A stretch of 64,000 bases of DNA. Source: Bacillota bacterium (lineage in GTDB: Bacteria; Bacillota; Clostridia; Christensenellales; SZUA-584). Every line of letters starts with the position of its first letter. The first letter of the stretch is position 1. Below are positions 59,107-64,000 of the stretch, piece by piece. Under the pieces are notes generated by a model, which saw only the letters and a list, made by a program, of their open reading frames with translations, ran no database searches and was not told the origin of the DNA. A program made the translations under genes and the position numbers. The stretch covers positions 62,001 to 126,000 of the forward strand of contig JAEWTL010000013.1 of the NCBI GenBank assembly GCA_023459495.1, written 5' to 3'.

Positions 59107-59772
59107 TTATTCCTTAAGCAGCAGCGCGGCGTAGTCGATGCAGTACTGCGCGTCCTTTTCCCCCAGCGGTTCCAGATTGTACTTAGGGTTTGCACTGATC
59201 CAGTTAGCGTTATCGCGCAGATGCACCGCGTCCTCGTCCGCGATGTCCCGCGCGGAACGGTATCCGGCATCCACGAGAATGTGCGCAAACACCTTGCCCA
59301 CGCCGTTAATGCGGATCAGGTCGCACAATGCGCATACCTCCCGCGCGTGCGTTTCCGATATTCCGGCCAGTTCGCACAGCCTTTCCGGCTCCGCAAAGCC
59401 CTGCGTGGCATCATACACATCCTTAGAGTCCTTCAGTCCCTTCTCGCGCAGCTGCGCGGCCACCTCGGGCGGCAGGTGCGGAAAGTCGCCGAGGCTGACG
59501 GACTTGGTCTGCAGCCCTCCCATCTCCCGCTTCAGCAGAATCAGGTATTCCGGTGCTATCCCCGTTTGCTGCGACACAGTCTCAAGCTTCTTCGGCGCGC
59601 CGATGCCTTTGAGCAGTGCCTCCGCGTCGTCAAAGCCCGCGGCTTGCAGCTTATCAAAGGCGTCGTCTAAACCCACCAGCAGCAGCCTGCGCCCCGGCAG
59701 CAGCTCCTTGGTTTTCAGCATGTCCCGGTAAGCCGGAAGAGAAATGGCTTTCAGGTTGATCCCGTATCCCAT
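59107..59772 (-). CDS. DUF4332-like helix-hairpin-helix protein, copy 2
   Basis: 221-residue paralogue of the previous gene, with the same layout: LLKGIGAPKKLETVSQQTGI in the N-terminal repeat, LCDLIRINGVGKVFAHILVDAG and ARDIADEDAVHLRDNANW in the C-terminal repeat. Two near-identical motifs per chain suggest internal duplication. GGAGGTGCGATATGG supplies the start. The two proteins differ at about 40% of positions by eye although the DNA flanking each is about 95% identical. Possible DNA-binding or structural role; unknown. Confidence 0.82.
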   Translation of the reverse strand: MGYGINLKAISLPAYRDMLKTKELLPGRRLLLVGLDDAFDKLQAAGFDDAEALLKGIGAPKKLETVSQQTGIAPEYLILLKREMGGLQTKSVSLGDFPHLPPEVAAQLREKGLKDSKDVYDATQGFAEPERLCELAGISETHAREVCALCDLIRINGVGKVFAHILVDAGYRSARDIADEDAVHLRDNANWISANPKYNLEPLGEKDAQYCIDYAALLLKE

Positions 59773-59844
59773 ATCGCACCTCCATTCACAGTATTTATAT
59801 CACAGCAGTACATGTCCCCGCAAGGGCGGCTGTTTTCGGCAATG

Positions 59845-59872
59845 AAAAAGCCCGGCGGTATCCCGTCAGGCT
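59845..59872 (-). terminator. Terminator of the UroD-like gene
   Basis: Minus-strand AGCCTGACGG-GATA-CCGCCGGGCT stem, then TTTTT (59849-59872), 26 bases past the stop. Confidence 0.8.
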
Positions 59873-59897
59873 CTGTCCCGTCGCTTTCGCTGTGCGC

Positions 59898-61163
59898 TCA
59901 CTTCCGCCAGTTCTGGGCTGTTTTGAAGCAGGTAATCAGGTTCTCTGCAGGCACGCTGCCGTTCACGTTGTGCACCTGGCTGAACACGTATCCGCCGCCC
60001 GGCGAAAGGATGGAGAGCATCTCCTCCACCTGTGCGCGCACTGCGTCGGGTGAAGCCACGCCCAGCACGTTCTGCGTGTCCACGCCGCCCCCCCAGAACA
60101 CGAGCTCCTTGCCAAACTCCTTCTTCAGCCTTGCGGGGTCCATACCTACCGCGGAAATCTGAATGGGGTTTAATATCTGCACACCGCATTCGATGAGGTC
60201 CGGGATGATATCGTACACCGCGCCGCAGGTGTGGAAAAACACCTTGATGTGCGGGTAGTTCTGCCGCACGTACTGGAACATGCGCATGTGGTACGGCTTC
60301 ACGTACTCGCGGTACATCTGCGGCGAAATCAGCAGCGTGTTCTGCGTGCCTAGGTCGTCATTGAACTGAATCACGTCGAGGTACTCCCCCGCCGCTTTCA
60401 GGTATTTTTCAAGGTCGCGCATATAGACCTGCGTGCGCTTCTCCATGAACGCATGCGTCAGCTCCGGGTCGATACCCATCAGCACGAAGAAATTTTCGTA
60501 CCCCCAGTAGAGCTGGCCCATCTCGAACACGTTGCCGAGGAAGATGCCGGTTACGGCCTTATCGGTGGTTTCGCGCAGCCGCCGCGCCGTTTCCGCGTAG
60601 AATGTGTACTCCACGTCCGTCATCTCGGGGTACACATACTGCTCAAACTCCTCCATCGTTTCGACGTGCTCCATGGGGTGAAACAGGCGCGCGTAGGCGT
60701 GGAATCCTTTGGGGCAGCGGCAGACCACCTTGCCAAGGTAGGCGTTGTCGTCTTCGCCTTTTTTATACGGATGCACGTAATCGAGGGGATGCGGCAAGGC
60801 TGTGAGCTCAAGCGCGCCGTCCTCGCGCATTCGGGGGTTATACAGCAGCGGCTGCAGCGCTGGCCTTCCGTTGGTCAGCGTGGACTCCTTATAGCCCGTG
60901 ATGGGGATGCCCGACGCGGGTGCGTAGCGGCGCAGGCATACGAAATCGCCGCCCATCTCCTCGCGCATGAACGGCTCAATCTCCGCGAGCTGCTGCCCGA
61001 CATCCTCCACCGTGGTGATGGTGTCATAACCGAGCTGCCGTTTGGCCTCGTCGTATACCACCGCGCTGATGCCGGTGGCCATCGTCGCGCCAAAATCGAT
61101 GCATGGCCGGTCGGTTTCCTCATGGTTCAGGGCAGCCAGCGCCCTCTCGCGGGATGTTGCCAT
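59898..61163 (-). CDS. Uroporphyrinogen decarboxylase-family protein (methyltransferase-like)
   Basis: 421-residue UroD-fold TIM barrel of the MtaA/CmuA type, which in characterised members transfers methyl groups to or from corrinoid or thiol acceptors. Seen: NHEETDRPCIDFGATMATGI at the N-terminus, VIQFNDDLGTQNTLLISPQM (acidic site), HIKVFFHTCGAVYDIIPDLI (His-x-Cys zinc motif), and ILNPIQISAVGMDPARLKKEFG. The substrate is unknown. AAGGAGG precedes the start. Two GCGTTACC-type palindromes lie upstream. Its 3' end was copied in the neighbouring tandem duplication. Confidence 0.88.
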   Translation of the reverse strand: MATSRERALAALNHEETDRPCIDFGATMATGISAVVYDEAKRQLGYDTITTVEDVGQQLAEIEPFMREEMGGDFVCLRRYAPASGIPITGYKESTLTNGRPALQPLLYNPRMREDGALELTALPHPLDYVHPYKKGEDDNAYLGKVVCRCPKGFHAYARLFHPMEHVETMEEFEQYVYPEMTDVEYTFYAETARRLRETTDKAVTGIFLGNVFEMGQLYWGYENFFVLMGIDPELTHAFMEKRTQVYMRDLEKYLKAAGEYLDVIQFNDDLGTQNTLLISPQMYREYVKPYHMRMFQYVRQNYPHIKVFFHTCGAVYDIIPDLIECGVQILNPIQISAVGMDPARLKKEFGKELVFWGGGVDTQNVLGVASPDAVRAQVEEMLSILSPGGGYVFSQVHNVNGSVPAENLITCFKTAQNWRK

Positions 61164-61201
61164 ATTGACCTCCTTTGCTGTAAATGTGAGATGCTTACCC
61201 G

Positions 61202-61217
61202 GCGTTACCGGTAACGC
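61202..61217. promoter_or_regulatory. LacI/GntR-type palindromic operator 1
   Basis: GCGTTACCGGTAACGC, a perfect 16-base palindrome 39 bases upstream of the UroD-like gene. The TTACCGGTAA core equals that recognised by LacI-family gluconate repressors (GntR/IdnR of E. coli). Confidence 0.75.
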
Positions 61218-61306
61218 AAAGCCAATATCAAGACTCCAACGAGGAGTTCAAGTGTGCGCAATTATGAATATGTGGCTTTGGTTTCAATCAGTTCATTAAA
61301 CATTCG

Positions 61307-61322
61307 GCGTTATCGGTTACGC
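61307..61322. promoter_or_regulatory. LacI/GntR-type palindromic operator 2
   Basis: GCGTTATCGGTTACGC matches operator 1 at 14 of 16 bases and lies 105 bases (10 helical turns) further upstream, a spacing that suits looping. Confidence 0.65.
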
Positions 61323-61415
61323 CGGACTTGCATTAAAGATATTCGACAGTTGTTGGTAAACCCCTTTATAAAGATTTTAAGAACTTTAAACATTTTTAAT
61401 TTACCAGTCTCTATA

Positions 61416-61910
61416 TCATCTTTTATGATTGTCTTTTCCTTCAACCTGATATAATCCCCATATTCGCTTATCCCAATATTTTTGTATTTCCTTAATTATT
61501 TCTTGCCGGTACTGTACTCCAAAGTAATCCTTTGTATAATCTTTAATATCTCTAATCTCATGTCTTATGTATTCTCCATTATAAAAACATATCATGCAGT
61601 TTCTATTTATTCCACCTTTAATATCAGCTGAGATAGAGATAAATTTCATATCATCCCATCTAATATTATATATCTCCGCCGGTTTGATAAACCTTACTCC
61701 ATCACTGTCAACGGATAACTTATACTTATACTTCCCATATAATCTTACATAAAGCATGGATATTATTATTGATAAAAAGGTTATTATAGACAATATTTTT
61801 AAAAATATTACATCTAATACAATAGCGGACATACCAGCAAGTAATAAATAACATATAATACCTAATGTATTGAAAACATACCAGCTTCTTTTCATCACAT
61901 TGAATATCAT
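61416..61910 (-). CDS. AT-rich hypothetical membrane protein
   Basis: 164 residues with two N-terminal membrane helices (FNTLGIICYLLLAGMSAIVLD and FLKILSIITFLSIIISMLY) and a C-terminal cytosolic domain (KYKLSVDSDGVRFIKPAEIY, NIRWDDMKFISIS) resembling the PH-like YdbT/DUF304 architecture. The gene is far more AT-rich than its neighbours and uses A/T-ending codons such as ATA, TTA and AGA. GAGGGAAACT precedes the ATG. Probably acquired from an AT-rich donor. Function unknown. Confidence 0.75.
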   Translation of the reverse strand: MIFNVMKRSWYVFNTLGIICYLLLAGMSAIVLDVIFLKILSIITFLSIIISMLYVRLYGKYKYKLSVDSDGVRFIKPAEIYNIRWDDMKFISISADIKGGINRNCMICFYNGEYIRHEIRDIKDYTKDYFGVQYRQEIIKEIQKYWDKRIWGLYQVEGKDNHKR

Positions 61911-61946
61911 AGTTTCCCTCTTACATTTATAAGAAAGCGTAAAACA

Positions 61947-64000
61947 TTAATTTAAGTTCCTGAAATATAGCCCGCGCGTGAACGGCGTATCTGAGGGTGC
62001 CTTGTCCTGATACTGCCGCACCACAGCGGCGCATTCCTCCCGACTCTCGGTGGTAAAGTACAGTGTGATGAAGTCCATCCCGGTAAGCGCCTCCTGCTTG
62101 TCTGCAAGCCAGAGTGGCACGCTGTTCAGCAGCTGCGAATACGCGCGGTTCCGGCAGGCCACGGTAAACTGCTTGCCCATGCGGTCGGTCAGCGCGGATA
62201 CCCCGGTGCAAAGGCCCCCTTGCCTAAAGGGGGCTCCCGGCGCAGCCGGGTGGGGGATTCCCCCACAGCCCTTCTCGCCCTTCACGGGGCAGTTGCGGAA
62301 AGTCATCAGCGGCAAATGCCCGTACGCGATCACGCCGCGCCTTGTCTCCCCCGTCAGACTGTTCGCCTGCTTGACGCCCATTTCAAACGACAACGTCACA
62401 TCCGCTGCGCCGAGCGCCTTGGCTTGTTCCAACGCACGGCTGTTCAGCACGTTCAGTGCGTAGTCTCCATGCACGGCAAAGCCCAGCTCCCGTGCCGTGC
62501 GCAGCGTACCGAGATTGCCCGCGATGACTTCGGTTAACCCGGCTGTCTTCAACTCCGCCAGCAGGCCGCGCAGCTTATCTTCGGTATCGGGGAACGCCAG
62601 CAACGGCAGTTCGCCAATCAACTTACCGCCCAGTTGTGATATGACCTCGCGGTGCTTATCGATCTCCTCCACAGGCAATATCACCTTCGCGGCGGCAGAA
62701 ACCATTTCCTCCCCCAGCTGTGCATACGACCGGAAGCGCAGCCGCAGTTCCGACGGTTCGACACGGTGTCGGGCGGGTTCCATAATCGGTAAAGCGGCGT
62801 CGCAGGGCAGCGGTTCGCGCTCCCTTCTCAGCTGCTCCAACTGCTCCAACGCGTCCTTACGCATGCGGTTCAGCGCGGATATGGGCAGGGTGATGTTGCC
62901 CCGTATGTCGCAGTCAAGCTCGCGCAGATAGAACGGCGTACCGCCCGTTTTGGCAAGGCCGCGCCGCGCAAGCTCGTCGGTCAGCGGCTGGGTACGCGCG
63001 GTTTCCGGCACATCCCCTTCCGTGCGTACAGCAATGGCTCCGTCCGTCACAGATAGCGTGGTGGGTATCCCTTCGCGCAATGTCAGCGTCATGTCCACCG
63101 GTACGCGCGGCATTTCGTCCTTATACAACACCGAGAACGAATTCAGCACAGGCGCTGCGGCGGTCACGTCATCCTTGGTGCGGCTGCCGAACATGGCGAG
63201 TGTGCGCTTTCCCGCGAAGTACCCGTCCGTAAAGCCGCTGCGCGAGAACACGGCCCGCAGTGCATCCATATCGGGTTGGCGTCCGTCCAGCGCGTCACGG
63301 CAGGCCGTCACGGCGGCAGCGACGTATTCGGGCCGTTTCATGCGCCCCTCGATCTTGAGCGCCGCGACGCCGAGGCTTTTCAGTTGTTCCATCTTGGGAA
63401 TCAGCGACAGGTCCTTGAGCGACAGGGCATATTCGCGCCCGTCTGATACGAAGTTGAGCCTGCAGGGTTGGGCACACAGGCCGCGGTTGCCGCTGCGTTC
63501 GCCCAGCATTGCCGATAGATAGCACTGCCCGGACACGCTCATGCACAGCGCGCCATGGACGAAAATCTCCAGTTCGATACCCGATTGCGCCGCGATCTTT
63601 TCAATCTCAATTGCACTCAGTTCACGCGCAAGCACGGCGCGGGTAAAGCCCATGTCTTCCAGTGCCTTTGCGCCATCCGTGTTATGAATCGTCATTTGGG
63701 TGGAGGCGTGCAACGGTAGCTTGGGGCACATAACGCGTGCCATCGCCGCGATGCCGAGGTCCTGCACGATCAGCCCGTCCACCGCGAGCCCAGCGAGCAT
63801 AGCGATCTCGTCCTTCACGGCTTCCATCTCGCCGTCGAACACGAGCGTATTGAGCGTTACGTACACGCTGACGCTGCGGGCATGGCAATACCGCACGGCC
63901 TGCGCAAAGCTTTCGTCGTCAAAGTTGGCCGCGTTGCGCCGCGCGTTGAAGTTTTTCGCGCCCATATACACCGCATCCGCGCCACAGCGCACCGCCGCAA
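61947..64000 (-). CDS. U32-family peptidase/RNA-hydroxylation-type protein (N-terminus cut by window)
   Basis: Protein of the YegQ/YrrO (U32) family, at least 684 residues; the frame is open past 64000, where ...AAVRCGADAVYMG shows that only about ten residues are missing. Signatures: AVYMGAKNFNARR, VSVYVTLNTLVFD, LHASTQMTIHN, the family block ELSAIEIEKIAAQSGIELEIFVHGALC, CYLSAMLGERSGNRGLCAQPCR with conserved Cys, and a C-terminal collagenase-like part. Members act in tRNA or rRNA hydroxylation or in proteolysis. A REP element is inserted in frame at about 62209-62260. GC and codon use resemble the other genes. Confidence 0.94.
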   Translation of the reverse strand, partial: AAVRCGADAVYMGAKNFNARRNAANFDDESFAQAVRYCHARSVSVYVTLNTLVFDGEMEAVKDEIAMLAGLAVDGLIVQDLGIAAMARVMCPKLPLHASTQMTIHNTDGAKALEDMGFTRAVLARELSAIEIEKIAAQSGIELEIFVHGALCMSVSGQCYLSAMLGERSGNRGLCAQPCRLNFVSDGREYALSLKDLSLIPKMEQLKSLGVAALKIEGRMKRPEYVAAAVTACRDALDGRQPDMDALRAVFSRSGFTDGYFAGKRTLAMFGSRTKDDVTAAAPVLNSFSVLYKDEMPRVPVDMTLTLREGIPTTLSVTDGAIAVRTEGDVPETARTQPLTDELARRGLAKTGGTPFYLRELDCDIRGNITLPISALNRMRKDALEQLEQLRREREPLPCDAALPIMEPARHRVEPSELRLRFRSYAQLGEEMVSAAAKVILPVEEIDKHREVISQLGGKLIGELPLLAFPDTEDKLRGLLAELKTAGLTEVIAGNLGTLRTARELGFAVHGDYALNVLNSRALEQAKALGAADVTLSFEMGVKQANSLTGETRRGVIAYGHLPLMTFRNCPVKGEKGCGGIPHPAAPGAPFRQGGLCTGVSALTDRMGKQFTVACRNRAYSQLLNSVPLWLADKQEALTGMDFITLYFTTESREECAAVVRQYQDKAPSDTPFTRGLYFRNLN
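62209..62260 (+). repeat. REP-like element inside the U32 gene
   Basis: CAAAG, hairpin CCCCCTT...AAAGGGGG, hairpin CCCGGC-GCA-GCCGGG, tail TGGGGGATTC, the same design as 57895-57947. On the coding (minus) strand it is translated in frame as GGIPHPAAPGAPFRQGGL, between GEKGC and VSALTDRMG of the U32 protein. Confidence 0.75.

Noticed and set aside
1..64000. tRNA and rRNA genes
   Set aside because: No GGTTCGA-type T-arm with a cloverleaf and no conserved rRNA segments were noticed on either strand; a tRNAscan run would settle it.

Overview
The window looks like a moderately GC-rich chromosome segment of an anaerobic clostridial Firmicute. Reasons: many genes have strong GGAGG-type ribosome binding sites with GTG/TTG starts; promoters are of the sigma-A type (TTGACA-17-TATAAT); there is an electron-confurcating lactate dehydrogenase locus of the Acetobacterium type, an LPxTG surface protein, bacteriohemerythrins, a BlaI/M56 pair, an YtrA-type ABC locus and dispersed REP-like double-hairpin repeats. 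I saw no rRNA, tRNA or CRISPR array.

Region 1 (1-17127, all minus) is a 16-gene catabolic operon read from one strong promoter at about 17219-17247. In order of transcription: GlcD-like FAD oxidoreductase, GlcF-like Fe-S protein, UPF0261/Tm-1-like protein, creatininase-family amidohydrolase, PHP phosphoesterase, a complete ribose-type sugar ABC transporter (ATPase, permease, lipoprotein receptor), two cupins, an old-yellow-enzyme-type oxidoreductase, an aldo/keto reductase, L-rhamnose isomerase, a sensory-rhodopsin-transducer (ASRT) family protein, an MFS carrier and a LyxK-like kinase cut by the window edge. An RpiR/SIS regulator (17310-18176) lies upstream. RhaA plus a LyxK-like kinase suggests entry of an L-sugar such as L-lyxose or L-rhamnose. 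The remaining enzymes do not fit a pathway I know, so this is the best candidate for an undescribed system.

Region 2 (18269-23725, plus) is a lactate operon: FadR/GntR regulator with a perfect operator, lactate racemase LarA, EtfB, ferredoxin-fused EtfA and an FAD lactate dehydrogenase, the gene set of bifurcating lactate oxidation (lctBCD plus racemase). No lactate permease or LarB/C/E maturation gene is present.

Region 3 (24295-33269) holds guaB-guaA, a HEAT-like protein of unknown function, two bacteriohemerythrins (one behind a sigma-D-type promoter) and an autoregulated YtrA-type operon (regulator, permease, extracytoplasmic protein, ATPase). Region 4 (33355-41915) has murG, a HEAT-methyltransferase fusion and a sugar kinase, a repeat-rich gap, two unknown divergent genes, an LPxTG adhesin-like protein, a DUF1295 membrane protein and a FucU-type mutarotase. 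Region 5 (42052-47616) is rich in cyclic-di-GMP genes: a PAS-GGDEF, an EAL-CBS-GGDEF and a membrane sensor-GGDEF protein. Region 6 (47787-53186) is nucleotide excision repair: uvrB, a small Cys-rich protein, a run of palindromes, and uvrA. Region 7 (53242-57845) has a BlaI-type repressor with two operators, an M56 protease and a lipoprotein, a LysE exporter, and a divergent LysR/YeiH pair.

Region 8 (57813-64000) contains a roughly 1.1 kb tandem duplication that copied the yeiH 3' end, a DUF4332-like gene and the 3' end of a UroD-like gene. It also has the UroD-like gene behind two LacI/GntR-type palindromes, an AT-rich probably acquired membrane gene, and a U32 peptidase gene carrying an in-frame REP element, cut by the right edge.
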